This document shows positions 50,511 to 62,376 of a stretch of DNA of 64,000 bases, piece by piece. The notes under the pieces were generated by a model. It ran no database searches and was not told the DNA's origin. It saw only the letters and a program-made list of their open reading frames with translations. The position numbers and the translations under genes were made by a program. Positions within the stretch are counted from its first letter, which is position 1. Every line of letters begins with the position of its first letter. This DNA comes from Eurosta solidaginis (Eukaryota; Arthropoda; Insecta; Diptera; Tephritidae), in the NCBI RefSeq assembly GCF_040869045.1, contig NC_090319.1, positions 239,685,832 to 239,749,831 of the forward strand, written 5' to 3'.

Positions 50511-53327
50511 CTAAGTCTGATCGTCCCGATCAGACAAATCTCCCGATCTAAACGTTGCCAGCCTTTCCAAATGGACCACTTTCATTTTGGTTCGTAGTTT
50601 ACCGATGGTTTGTATGCGGTACACTACATCGTTGATCCGTTTTACAACTTTGTATGGGCCTTCCCAATTGCACTGCAATTTCGGGGACAAACCTTTTTTA
50701 CGTTGTGGGTTGTATAACAGCACCAAATCTCCTTCCTGAAAACCTTCCGAATTAATTGCTTTATCGTATCTGGCTTTCATCTTGTCACTCATAATCTTTG
50801 TTCGTTGCCTTATCAGATCATGTATTTCTCTTAGTTCTCCTTCCAAATCACTAGTGGATTTCTTGGCATTTCTCTCCGCATTGGCATCTATCCCAAACTT
50901 CAAATCAGCTGGCAGTCTAAGGTCATTGCCAAAAATTACCTTTGCAGGGCTTTGGCCCGTTGTCTCATGCACTGCTGATCGATAAGCCATCAAGAATAAT
51001 GATATGCGGGTATCCCACTCTTTATGGTACTTGTCTACTACTTTCCTTAAGTGCTCCTCCAATGTTCTATTGAATCGTTCCACCATACCATCGGATTGAG
51101 GATGCAATGCAGTTGTCCGCATTTTTCGAATGCCCAATGATTTACATATTTCCTGGAACACAGCTGATTCAAAATTCCTGCCTTGGTCAGAATGTAACTC
51201 CATTGGTACACCATACCTTGCAACCCAATTGTTTTTAACCACTTCTGCTACTGTTTCTGCTTCTTGGTTTGGGATTGGGTATACCTCTGGCCATTTACTG
51301 AAATAATCCATAACCACCAGTACGTATTTGTTTCCGCCGTTGCTAGTAGGAAATGGACCGGCGCCATTCATAGCGATCCTTTCAAATGGCGCACCTGAGT
51401 TGTATTGCTTCATCTGGCCATGACTTCGGGTTTTTGGCCCTTTCGCTCTGCTGCAAACCTCGCAGTTCGCAATCCATTCAGTGACCGACTGACGGCAACC
51501 AACCCAATAGAATATCTGTTTAATCTTCTCGAGCGTCTTCGTGATTCTAAGATGACCTCCGCTTGGACAATTATGCAGCTGACTGAGCACGTCAGGAATC
51601 CTCTTTCTGGGAACAACTATCAGTTTATTTTTTCTTTGACCATCCTCACTCTCCCATACTCGATGCAAGCAACCGGTTATCAATTCTAAACTGTTCCACT
51701 GTGCCCAATATGACTTCGCAATGGGACTCTCTGCTGACATCTCCTCTCTGCTTGGTCTTTCGTGTCGTTCGAGCCCGTGCATAACATGTGACATATCTTT
51801 ATCTTCTAGCTGACACTTTCTTAGTTGTCCCCTGTCCCATTCATCCGTACGCGTTATAGCCATTAGCCGGACATCTACAATGTCTTCTTTAGCCTCGGCC
51901 TTTGAACAGTGCTTGCATTCCAAACTACATGGTCTTCGTGACATTGCATCGGCATTTCCATGGGTACTACCTTTTCGATGCTCAATGGAAAAGTCAATGC
52001 TTTGTAGTCGCTCGATCCACCGTGCCAATTGTCCTTCCAAATTACGGAACTGTAGAAGGCATTTTAACGCTGCGTGAGCTGTCCTGACATGGAATCGCTG
52101 GCCGTAGAGGTATTTGTGAAAATGTTTAATGCATTCTATCAATGCCAAAAGCTCTCTCCCCGTAACGCAGTAGTTCCTCTCTGGTTTTCCAATCGAACGG
52201 CTGTAATAAGCAACTACCTTCTCCTGTCCATCGACCAGTTGTGATAAAACACCTCCTATAGCATATCCACTCGCATCTGTATCTAGAATAAATGTTGCTC
52301 CTGGAATCGGATATGCTAACATTGGGGCAGTGCACAAACGCTACTTCAATGTTTGGAAAGCCACTTCTTGCTCCTTCTTCCATTCAAAATCTTTATTTTT
52401 TCTTGTAAGCCCATGGAGGTTATGGGCTACGCTGGAAAAATTTGGTACAAATCGGCGGTAATATGTGCACAGCCCAAGGAAACTTTTCAATTCATGTAGG
52501 TTCTGTGGTCTTGGCCAATCCTTTACAGCCTCTATCTTTTCGTTCGCAGTGCAGATGCCCTTTGTCGTTACCTTGTGACCCAAATAATTTACTTCCTTTT
52601 TAAACAGCGCACACTTTTTGGGACTTAACTTCAGACCAGCGCCAGCTATTCTCTGGAAAACTTCCTCCAAGTTCTTAAGATGTTCAACAAAATTCTTGCC
52701 CAGTACGATGATGTCGTCCAGGTACACCAAGCATGTTTTCCAATGTAGTCCTTTCAGTACCTGGTCCATGAGTCTCTCAAAAGTAGCTGGTGCATTACAC
52801 AGTCCAAAAGGCATCAGTGTAAATTGCCAAAGACCATCACCAACACTGAAGGCTGTTTTCTCTTTATCTTCCTCCTTCACCTCAACTTACCAGTAGCCGC
52901 TTTTCAATTCCAGTGTGGAAAACCATTTCGTACCAGATAGCAAGTCCAAAGTGTCGTCAATTCTTGGCAATGGGTAGCTATCCTTTTTCGTAACGTCACT
53001 CAACTTCCGGTCGTCCACGCAAAACCTCATTTTTCCATCCTTCTTCTTTACAAGTACTACCGGTGAGCTCAATGGACTAGCTGATTGTTCGATGACGCCG
53101 CTGTCGATCATTTCTTGTCTGATTTGACTCACAACTTCTCGCTTCGCCAGTGGAACACTACGTGGAGCTTGACAGATCGGCCTCGCATCTTCAGTGTCAA
53201 TTTGATATTTCACAACATTGGTGCGGCCTGGTTTGGAACCATCCTGGTCAAATATGTTCACGTGCTTTAGGAGCAGTTGTTTTGCTTTGCTCTGATAGGC
53301 TTCCTCTAGCCCCTGCGTCCATGCCAT
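50511..53327 (-). pseudogene. pol: Gypsy-3 pol: RT, RNase H, integrase, with two nonsense codons
   Basis: One minus-strand frame with stops only at 52884-52886 and 52338-52340. 53327-52887 has the RT fingers (KKKDGKMRFCVDDRKLSDVT). 52880-52341 has MPFGLCNAPATFERL, then YLDD. The last 608 residues hold RNase H (ILDTDASGYAIGG; E62; VRTAHAAL, where an Asp is expected before His), zinc binding (H262, C292, C295) and the integrase core with N324 at the first catalytic position, D384 and E420. Two catalytic Asp positions thus appear replaced. The C-terminus carries the usual chromatin-facing basic region. Confidence 0.9.
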
Positions 53328-53595
53328 GACATCACCGGCCAGTCATATCAGTAGTACTAGATGAAACGTGTTCCTGTAGCTGTTCACAGTTAATAACTAC
53401 TTCGGCCTCTTGTCATCTTCCCAAAATAGCTCCTTTGGTCAAATTGAATGGTGACTTGAACTCATTGAGTATTCTTACTGGAATACGTCCATCTTGTTTT
53501 GTCATAGCCAGGGTTTTTCCTACAAGTATGTTCAGTCCTGATTTATTTGCTGCTTCGAAAACCCACAATTTGTTTGTCCCACAATCTCCATCAAC

Positions 53596-54003
53596 CTATG
53601 CCCAGATGACTGCTTCTGATTTTGGTGGTATTTGCTGACTCTCTTCCACCAGCACTTGTTTACTGCTGTAGCCTCTCTCGTAGCCGAAATTAAGTGGCAC
53701 ATCCATGTTCTTATATCGCATCGTCTTGCTTTGCATATCGATTTTGATGCCTTGGTTGATTAAGAAGTCCACTCCAATTATGATTTCATCAACAATCTCT
53801 GCCACTATAAAATTGTGTAGTACATTGACGTTCCCAATTGCTACTTCACATTCTACTTCTCCAATTACCTGGGTGTCCTCTCCCGTGGCTGTACGTAATC
53901 TTGCTCCAAGCAATGGTCTTATCTTCTTGTTGACTAAATCTGATCGAATGATGGAATGGGATGCACCCGTATCTACAGTCAGTAAACGTTCCTTTCCATC
54001 CAC
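53596..54003 (-). pseudogene. pol: Gypsy-3 aspartic protease
   Basis: 135 residues with DTGA at 11-14 (LTVDTGASHSII) and IIGVDFLINQGIKID, the flap-to-C-terminal signature of retropepsins. It is in a different frame from gag and RT. The linker to RT (53595-53328) is interrupted. The active site is intact. Confidence 0.85.
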
Positions 54004-54110
54004 ATGTCCTCCGACAGTAAGATTGCTTGACCTTCTTCCAATTTGCGAGATAGAGATTATGGGGAATTCAACTGAGGGAGCCAGCTGTCGCCCCTTGCGG
54101 CTGACTCGCT

Positions 54111-55415
54111 TTAGTTTAACGATTGAGTGGGTTTGGAGATTTGCTCGTCTCCTTCAGCTCTGCGTTTACGGCCACCCACATTGTTGGAACTGTTGAAATT
54201 GCTACTGCAATGACGTGCAATGTGACCTGGGTTACCGCACTTGAAACATTTCATAACTCCGGCATTTTTCTGTTGCGATCCCTTCAGAGCTTCCAAAATT
54301 GTATCTACCCAGTCTGGCCTTTCCACTTCCACGCGATGAGCTTTGTATGTGGGCTTACCCAAAAGTGACGCTGTTTCTTGAGTCAGCGCATGGGATACCG
54401 TTTCTGCAAATGTTGGCTTTGGGTTTGCGTATGTGGCTCGCTTTGTTTCGACGTCCCGTATGCCATTTATAAAGCTCTGAATTTTTGCCGTTTCGGTGTA
54501 TTCCACGGGTGCGTCGGCATTCGCCAAATGTGCAAGCCTTTCGATATCTGACGCAAACTCCTGCAAAGTCTCATTAGCTTTTTGGTAGCGGTTTTGCAAC
54601 TCTATTTGGTGTATCAGCTTCCTGTGTTCGCTTCCGTATCGCCATTCTACAGCAGCCATAAATGCGTCATAACTGTTCCGTTCCTACTCTGGAATAGTCT
54701 GTAAGATTTCGGCAGCTGGTCCTTTCAATGCTACGAATAGTGCAGCAACTTTATCTTCAGCACTCCGGTTGTTCACCGCTGCGGTCTTCTCAAACTGAAG
54801 CTTAAAGACCTGGACAGGAACAGAACCGTCAAAGGATGGTGTTTTTACCTTTGGATTGCTTGCTGAAACAGCTGGGCGATGTTATTGCCACTCCTGTATA
54901 CGACCTCTCAAAGCATCCACCTCGGCTTCGATTTTTTCCTCAAACTGCGTTGTCCATACGCGCTTCGAGTTTGATGATATACGCGCCTCCTGCGCTTCGA
55001 GTTGTACTGTTATGCGTGCCTCTTGTTCTTTCAGTTGGGTTTCCATCGTTGATGTTATTCGTGTCTCTTGGGATTCCATCTGTGATGACATATACGTTTT
55101 CTGTTCTTCTAGTTGAGATGACATATACGTTTTCTGTTCTTCTAGTTGAGATGCCAGTTGAGATGTTATATCTGTCTTTTGCGATTCCAGTTGAGAAGCC
55201 ACTGTCGATGTTTGAGCAGATATTGCAGCCAAAATCATGTTCAAGTCTGTGCTCGTAACTGTCTGCGTAACTGTCTCTTCCATTTTTGTTGTTTCCTCGC
55301 CTTCAAGATGAAAGACATACTCTTCCACGTCAATTCCTTCTAATTCCATTGCCTCTCGTAGTCGTGCCTGAAATTCGAGTTTAACGCCGGTTGTATTCAA
55401 TCCACGGCTCTCCAA
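54111..55415 (-). pseudogene. gag: Gypsy-3 gag with SAP-like motif, coiled coil and zinc knuckle
   Basis: A single frame with two stops (about 54880 and 54690). The N-terminus ESRGLNTTGVKLEFQARLRE matches the SAP helix-turn-helix pattern. Then about 90 residues repeat an (S/T)QLEEQKTYMS-type heptad-like unit, a probable coiled coil. After the stops, a capsid-like segment (WRYGSEHRKLIHQIELQNRY) leads to a CCHC zinc knuckle CFKCGNPGHIARHC. SAP plus coiled coil suggests DNA or chromatin binding and self-association. Confidence 0.87.
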
Positions 55416-55501
55416 CTCCTTCTTCAGTTTTCAGTTGCTGGATCTTCAATTCACTGAACTTTGTCATGTCCTTGTTGTCCTCTGGAATTTATTCGACAGT
55501 T

Positions 55502-55517
55502 TCTCTTCTGACACCAA
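55502..55517 (-). promoter_or_regulatory. Gypsy-3 primer binding site, possibly tRNA-Leu
   Basis: One base inside the 5' LTR, the minus strand reads TTGGTGTCAGAAGAGA. TGGTGTCAGAAG resembles the complement of a tRNA-Leu 3' end, as I recall for mdg3-type elements. Confidence 0.6.
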
Positions 55518-55518
55518 T

Positions 55519-56067
55519 TGTAACGAATTTACTCGCAAATCCTCTTATTGGCCCTTCTGCTAAGTTCGAATCACTAAACTGTTGAATAAATAACTCCAAT
55601 ATTGAATAATGGAAAAATGGCCTTTATTAAAGTACTTCAAATAACACTTGTACTTTGCAACTAGCTGGCTTAATAACCAAACTGGTTGATAGCTCAAATG
55701 AAACTGAATTCTCGCCTCTACTGTTCTCGCATATTTATACTCTTTGATTTCCTAGTTGCATACTTCTAGGCTTTTCCATTCCAGAACTTACTAGTTGGTT
55801 TTTCAGCTACGACCACAGATGTATAATTTGTATAGCTTCTCTCACACCCCATGCGCTTGTATGTGTGAGCGACACTTCCACAATTATAATTGCCTACATT
55901 TAGGAGCATCTCTATAAGATGTCTGCATGTGTTTGGGCATCTCATCTCCGCTGCGTGTACGTATATATGTGTATATATAATGATTTAATTATTGATGTGC
56001 GTACATTCACTGCTTAGCATCGGCTTAGAGATGGCAGTACCACTTAGTGTTGCAAATATTCGTAACA
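55519..56067 (-). repeat. Gypsy-3 5' LTR
   Basis: 549 bp, partner of 49940-50499. Confidence 0.9.
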
Positions 56068-56181
56068 ATATTCACTAGTAAAGAATCAAATCGCGGGAAG
56101 GTATTTCACCACTGGAGTAACTTTACATGTAATTCGGCAAGTTTAATTCTCGTAACACTTTATTTTGAAACGATTCCAAAA

Positions 56182-56897
56182 CAACTCAAACTTTTATGCT
56201 GTCGGAAACATCAACATTAAAACAGGATGTTTTTTATTATCTTTTTAGATTCGTTCGCGTGAGTGAAAATTCGTAAAAACTTGAACAAAATGTTACTAAT
56301 TTTGGAAAAATCCTGTTCATTCAAATAAAACTTTTATAAAAAGAGGGCGCAATTTTGCATTTCGCTTGGAGGAGAAGTTGCAAAATTGTACCCGATAAAT
56401 AGGTGTCCCGGTATCGCATAATTGTTTGCAGTGTTATGCACAGTAAATTCAAAAAAGGGTTTTTTCGTTTTGTATTGATAACTGAGAAACTAATTTTTTG
56501 TTGTTTCCCAATTTGTGTGTTTTTTTATTTGGGATTTTCTTATTTTGTTGTTTTTTTTTAACACGTGGCACCATCGTCATAAGTACAAAGTAGAGAGTGC
56601 AGTGAGCGTAAAATCTCTTTGAAATTTGCTCATGCATTGACTGTTGTTCGCTGTTGAAATGACCAGTGAGATCAGTTGTGTTAACAGAAAAATCAGTTAG
56701 ATTGATTTGGAATCTGCCAATTTTACAGAATTTTGTTAAATTAAGAGGGACAATTTATCTTCTGTTTAAATGACTTAATTAATGTGTTCGCTTGACAAAG
56801 AACTCGGTCGAATTAACCATAATTCGATCAATTTCACCGAATCAAGAACAACAGAACCGATTTGTTGATTTTACTAGCACCATTTCTTTCAGTGTAT
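56182..56897. repeat. 0.7-kb dispersed repeat, copy 2, unclassified
   Basis: Same family as 46103-46783, same orientation, with a small insertion near its start and a TATA-like GATAAATAG near 56394. No coding capacity. Confidence 0.7.
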
Positions 56898-57630
56898 GTT
56901 TTTAAATGGTTTTATTTAGCTTGACTCTGTGTAGCGGCTGGTCGTTGTGAGCGAATTTTGCAATTAAAATTTAATTAATTTCCCGATAACCTACAAGCTT
57001 GAAACTTGGAATATAGTTCAGCACCCGATGACAATGTATGGTATCAAAAAGTTTCGTAAATTACGTTTTTTTTTTTAAAGCGGTATTCATGTATAAATTG
57101 CCATGCTTCGTGAAATGCCAAAATTTTGTGCCTACTGCTATTTTCACGCTCAAGAAAAATGCAAAATTTTTCTTCAATGTTTTTAGAGCTGCGTACAGCG
57201 CTTAATAATACCAAAATGTAAGCTTTCGATTTCAAAGTATTTTCGAAAGTATGTATGTATTCTGTTTTTAAATACTTTCGGGCCGCGGAGAGGGATGATT
57301 TTAAGTTAGATAAACGTTTTTGACACAATTTTATAAGCGCTATTGTCAAAAATGCTTCAACTAACTTAAAATCAAATTTTATTTTGACTTCCCAACACTT
57401 AAGTGGTCGCCATTTCCTTCAAATCAAACTCCATACTACTCTAAAAAAACGGAGAAAAAGTAAAGCGTGATTGGCTCGTTTGGAGTGCAACAAAAGAAGC
57501 GCTTTTTTGTTTTCCATGCCGGCTTTTCAGCAAAATTTCCGAAAACGCCCGATCAGTTTTGACAAAATCTTCAGGTTATTCTAAAGAAAAAGGTTCGGAA
57601 GAGGTCACGCGACAAAATTCCTGAACATGA
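56898..57630. other. Non-coding DNA before hAT-2
   Basis: AT-rich with no recognised gene; it may include the 5' part of the hAT-2 element, but I find no terminal repeat. Confidence 0.45.
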
Positions 57631-59173
57631 AAATAGTCAAAATTAAAAAACTTGCTATACAAGTGGCGCCAATATGAAATGAGAATTCGAAATGCAAGTT
57701 CAGTGGATTTTTTCTTAGCAGAAACCCTTAAAAATGAAGCAGATCGCTGGAGTATTTTCGAACTGATCAGCAATTATGACCCCCAATTGCATGAACATTT
57801 GGAGAAGATGAGGGAATCTCAAACGAAAAAGAATCGTCTCCAAGCACTTTATTTGTCTGATGGAATACAAAATCGGTTCATAGAAATCTGTGCAAGTCAA
57901 GTAATTAGAAAGATAGAAGGCGAGAGAAAGTCCGTCAAGTATTACACAGGAATAGTGGATGCGACCCCTGATTCGGAGCATATTGAGCAGACTGTTTTTA
58001 TATTGCGTTATGTTTTATTAGACAGGGACTCCGGAAAATGGAAAATCCAAGAACGCTTCTTAGAGTTTGTCGATTGTAACGCAAAAACAGGAGAAGCTAT
58101 CGCTGAGCTGATTTGCAGCACTCTAAAAAAGCACAATATTCCACTGGATGACTGCCGTGGGCAAGGGTATGATAATGGCAGTAATATGAGCGGTCATTAC
58201 AAAGGAGCGCAGAGTCATATTTGCACCTTGTGCTTGTCATAGTTTAAATTTATGTGGAGTGCAAGTTGCTGAATGTTTTGTAGAAGTCATCACTTTTTTC
58301 GGTATTACGCAGAAATTGTATAATATCTTTAGCGCAAGCCTTCAGAGATGGGACATTCTCAAGGAAAAAACTAATTGCTCCTTGCACAGCATATCACAAA
58401 CACGATGGTCTGCTCGTGTGGGTAGTGCGAAACCTTTCGCAACTCACATTCCCCAAGAAAGCTATTGATGAAATCAAGCTTTTAAATCTGAGTTCAGAAA
58501 CAGTAACGGATTTGGAAGGTATTGAAGCATATATGGGGAAATTTGAGTGTATCCTCTTAGCCTCGATTTGGCTCAAAGTGTTGACAGTAATCAACCATCG
58601 AAATCTGGTACTGCAAGCTAGAAATGCCACACTGGACGTGGAAACAGAAAATATACGTAGCCTGATTGATGAGTTGAAGAAGTTCAGGGATCAATGGTCG
58701 ATCATACTTCAAGAATGTAAGGTTCTGGCAGGGAGTATAGGAGTTGCACCTTTGCAGAGAAAAGAAGGAAGATAAGAAAGCGCCAGTTCGATGAATTACC
58801 TGGCGAATCACCTGAGTGTGATTCCAAAACTCAATTCAAACAGCAAGTTTTTTACGTTCTTTTTGACTGCTTGATTGGTAACATGACAAGACGTTTCGAA
58901 GCCGTAATTTACATTGCGATTAAATTTAGTTTTTTGTGGAAGTATCAGGATCTGACGGAAGAAGAGCTCAGAGAAAAGGCAGCGGCATTCTGCACGATTT
59001 ATGGTATCGATATTTCTACGGATCTAATAGATGAAATCATTCATCTCAAATCCATCCACTTAGCAAATTTGGGATGTGATTCGCTGCCACCATTTCAACT
59101 TCTGAACAAATTTCATGACGTGATGATGGAAGTATTATTTCCGAACATCTGCATAGCATTAAGAATATTTTGA
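57631..59173 (+). pseudogene. hAT-2 transposase relic (zinc-finger MYM/TTF-type family)
   Basis: Plus-strand pieces in protein order: 57652-58242 (YLSDGIQNRFIEICASQV, GIVDATPDSEHIEQTVFILR, then CRGQGYDNGSNMSGHYKGAQ), 58259-58468 (TQKLYNIFSASLQRWDIL), 58416-58775 (LLASIWLKVLTVINHRNLVL) and 58770-59173 (RKRQFDELPGE, then ending LLNKFHDVM). The catalytic-domain Asp region (GIVDATPD) is present. Frame changes near 58240, 58420 and 58770 and loss of the N-terminal zinc finger and C-terminal dimerisation motif make it dead. Same family as the relic at 13511-14795 but on the other strand and covering a more N-terminal part. Confidence 0.88.
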
Positions 59174-59779
59174 CTTTGGCGCCAAGTACTAACGGAATGC
59201 AGGAGCAGTGGTAGCATATCTCTGAAGTACTTTATACCGCCGTCGCGATAAAAATTGGTTAACGGCGACTATTAAAAACAAGTTGCACGATGAAGAATGT
59301 CATGTTGCAACCGGAAGAGTGTGGGAACGCTATGGCATGTTAAAAAGGAAGAGGTACGCCTTTACAGGAAGAGTAAAATAGAGGCAGAAAGGCGGGTAGC
59401 TAGAGCTGTTAGCCACCATTAATAACGCCCGGAAATGCGCCAAATCTTGGAGATAACCTTGAAGAATTGACACACATAACCACTTCGTATATTTTCAGTC
59501 CGCCTTCGGCAGCACAAAATGGAGCTGCATATATGCCGCTATATCTGAATTTGGTTTCCACGCAAAACTTGTATAGCTGTGAAAAATGACGTTGAGCAAC
59601 ACTTGTTAAATTAACTACTGATGAATTTAAGAGAAAATATATGGAGCATAGAAAGTGTGGAAAGAGGAAAGACATCAATCAAATAATTCCCAATACAAAC
59701 ACGAAGAGTAAATATGTCAACTGTTGTCATCTTATGAAAAAAGAGATCAACTAACTATTGAGAACAACATAGTTAGAAA
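59174..59779. other. Unclassified DNA between hAT-2 and the satellite
   Basis: Short open frames on both strands without recognisable features. It may contain further transposon debris; I see no boundary. Confidence 0.45.
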
Positions 59780-59797
59780 ACGTGACATCAGGACGGA

Positions 59798-59846
59798 CAA
59801 GGCGACAGCTGTTTCGATTATACCTTGTAAATCTCTTCAAAGCCTT
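59798..59846 (-). ncRNA. Degenerate hammerhead-like fold in the satellite unit
   Basis: Minus-strand order: AAGGC, TTTGAAGA, GATT, a 10-nt loop, AATC, GAAA, CAGCTGTC, GCCTT. AAGGC/GCCTT would be helix I and GATT/AATC helix II. ACAGCTGT would be a self-complementary helix III followed by C, a permitted cleavage nucleotide. The usual CUGANGA core is altered (C3 replaced and one extra base), so activity is doubtful. The same segment recurs in every full unit. Confidence 0.4.
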
Positions 59847-59848
59847 TT

Positions 59849-59924
59849 CTCCCGGGAGTGGGAGTCGAACTCGCACCCCTACGATAGTTGAAATGGTTGT
59901 AAACGCATTCAGCTACGTCATGCC
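59849..59924 (-). ncRNA. tRNA-like head in the satellite unit
   Basis: On the minus strand an A-box-like TAGCTGAATGCG (59915-59904) and a B-box-like AGTTCGACTCC (59871-59861) are spaced as in tRNA genes. The acceptor ends do not pair, so it is not a working tRNA gene but a possible RNA polymerase III promoter. It recurs in units near 60300, 60752, 61203 and 61654 (minus strand), 62159 (plus strand), 62797 (minus strand), and 63228 and 63674 (plus strand). The copy at 62377 has lost the B box. Confidence 0.7.
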
Positions 59925-61511
59925 TGTTGTGAAGTCTTTCCCAATTGCCTTCTTTATGCATATTTTAATCTTTTACACATTGCATACTTCGTATGCAATT
60001 ATGTGTTAAAGCTATGCTTGGTACGGCGGTTTTCAAAGAAACTTTGGTTTTTGTTGTTGTTTTCGTTCTATTTATAGAACTACAACGAATTAACCAATTT
60101 TGTCTGTTTGTATGATTTTTAATAATCGGGGATTGCCCATATTGCTTTTTTTTTAAATGTATGAAAACATTTATTTGAAGCAATTTTTTAATTTTATAAT
60201 TTATTTAATAATTTGGGAAAAATTTAAACAACGTGACATCAGGACGGACAAGGCGACAGCTGTTTCGATTATACCTTGTAAATCTCTTCAAAGCCTTTTC
60301 TCCCGGGAGTGGGAGTCGAACTCGCACCCCTACGATAGTTGAAATGGTTGTAAACGCATTCAGCTACGTCATGCCTGTTGTGAAGTCTTTCCCAATTGCC
60401 TTCTTTATGCATATTTTAATCTTTTACACATTGCATACTTCGTATGCAATTATGTGTTAAAGCTATGCTTGGTACGGCGGTTTTCAAAGAAACTTTGGTT
60501 TTTGTTGTTGTTTTCGTTCTATTTATAGAACTACAACGAATTAACCAATTTTGTCTGTTTGTATGATTTTTAATAATCGGGGATTGCCCATATTGCTTTT
60601 TTTTTTAAATGTATGAAAACGTTTATTTGAAGCAATTTTTTAATTTTATAATTTATTTAATAATTTGGGAAAAATTTAAACAACGTGACATCAGGACGGA
60701 CAAGGCGACAGCTGTTTCGATTATACCTTGTAAATCTCTTCAAAGCCTTTTCTCCCGGGAGTGGGAGTCGAACTCGCACCCCTACGATAGTTGAAATGGT
60801 TGTAAACGCATTCAGCTACGTCATGCCTGTTGTGAAGTCTTTCCCAATTGCCTTCTTTATGCATATTTTAATCTTTTACACATTGCATACTTCGTATGCA
60901 ATTATGTGTTAAAGCTATGCTTGGTACGGCGGTTTTCAAAGAAACTTTGGTTTTTGTTGTTGTTTTCGTTCTATTTATAGAACTACAACGAATTAACCAA
61001 TTTTGTCTGTTTGTATGATTTTTAATAATCGGGGATTGCCCATATTGCTTTTTTTTTAAATGTATGAAAACATTTATTTGAAGCAATTTTTTAATTTTAT
61101 AATTTATTTAATAATTTGGGAAAAATTTAAACAACGTGACATCAGGACGGACAAGGCGACAGCTGTTTCGATTATACCTTGTAAATCTCTTCAAAGCCTT
61201 TTCTCCCGGGAGTGGGAGTCGAACTCGCACCCCTACGATAGTTGAAATGGTTGTAAACGCATTCAGCTACGTCATGCCTGTTGTGAAGTCTTTCCCAATT
61301 GCCTTCTTTATGCATATTTTAATCTTTTACACATTGCATACTTCGTATGCAATTATGTGTTAAAGCTATGCTTGGTACGGCGGTTTTCAAAGAAACTTTG
61401 GTTTTTGTTGTTGTTTTCGTTCTATTTATAGAACTACAACGAATTAACCAATTTTGTCTGTTTGTATGATTTTTAATAATCGGGGATTGCCCATATTGCT
61501 TTTTTTTTAAA

Positions 61512-62376
61512 TGTATGAAAACATTTATTTGAAGCAATTTTTTAATTTTATAATTTATTTAATAATTTGGGAAAAATTTAAACAACGTGACATCAGGACG
61601 GACAAGGCGACAGCTGTTTCGATTATACCTTGTAAATCTCTTCAAAGCCTTTTCTCCCGGGAGTGGGAGTCGAACTCGCACCCCTACGATAGTTGAAATG
61701 GTTGTAAACGCATTCAGCTACGTCATGCCTGTTGTGAAGTCTTTCCCAATTGCCTTCTTTATGCATATTTTAATCTTTTACACATTGCATACTTCGTATG
61801 CAATTATGTGTTAAAGCTATGCTTGGTACGGCGGTTTTCAAAGAAACTTTGGTTTTTGTTGTTGTTTTCGTTCTATTTATAGAACTACAACGAATTAACC
61901 AATTCTGTCTGTTTGTATGATTTTTAATAATCGGGGATTGCCCATATTGCTTTTTTTTTATTAAAAATCATACAAACAGACAAAATTGGTTAATTCGTTG
62001 TAGTTCTATAAATAGAACGAAAACAACAACAAAAACCAAAGTTTCTTTGAAAACCGCCGTACCAAGCATAGCTTTAACACATAATTGCATACGAAGTATG
62101 CAATGTGTAAAAGATTAAAATATGCATAAAGAAGGCAATTGGGAAAGACTTCACAACAGGCATGACGTAGCTGAATGCGTTTACAACCATTTCAACTATC
62201 GTAGGGGTGCGAGTTCGACTCCCACTCCCGGGAGAAAAGGCTTTGAAGAGATTTACAAGGTATAATCGAAACAGCTGTCGCCTTGTCCGTCCTGATGTCA
62301 CGTTGTTTAAATTTTTCCCAAATTATTAAATAAATTATAAAATTAAAAAATTGCTTCAAATAAATGTTTTCATACA
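61512..62376. repeat. Long inverted repeat at an array inversion
   Basis: 61512-61928 and 61960-62376 are inverted copies of 417 bp with only one difference noticed (near 61905), around a 31-bp spacer. Confidence 0.9.

Larger units (their letters stand above)
49940..56067 (-). mobile_element. Ty3/gypsy-type retrotransposon 3 (mdg3/blastopia-like)
   Basis: LTRs at 49940-50499 and 55519-56067 begin TGTAACGAAT and end CGTAACA. A good polypurine tract (AGGTGGAGGGCAG on the minus strand, 50500-50512) and a primer site are present. Gag, protease and pol follow in order on the minus strand. Pol is in one frame with only two nonsense codons. Flanks GTAT and ATAT match at three of four bases. The LTRs differ at many positions, so it is older than BEL-1. 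Confidence 0.9.

Noticed and set aside
59782..60009. Repeated 75- and 61-residue open frames in the satellite
   Set aside because: They are identical because the DNA unit repeats, overlap each other in different frames and cross the tRNA-like head on its antisense strand. No start context or family supports them as proteins.
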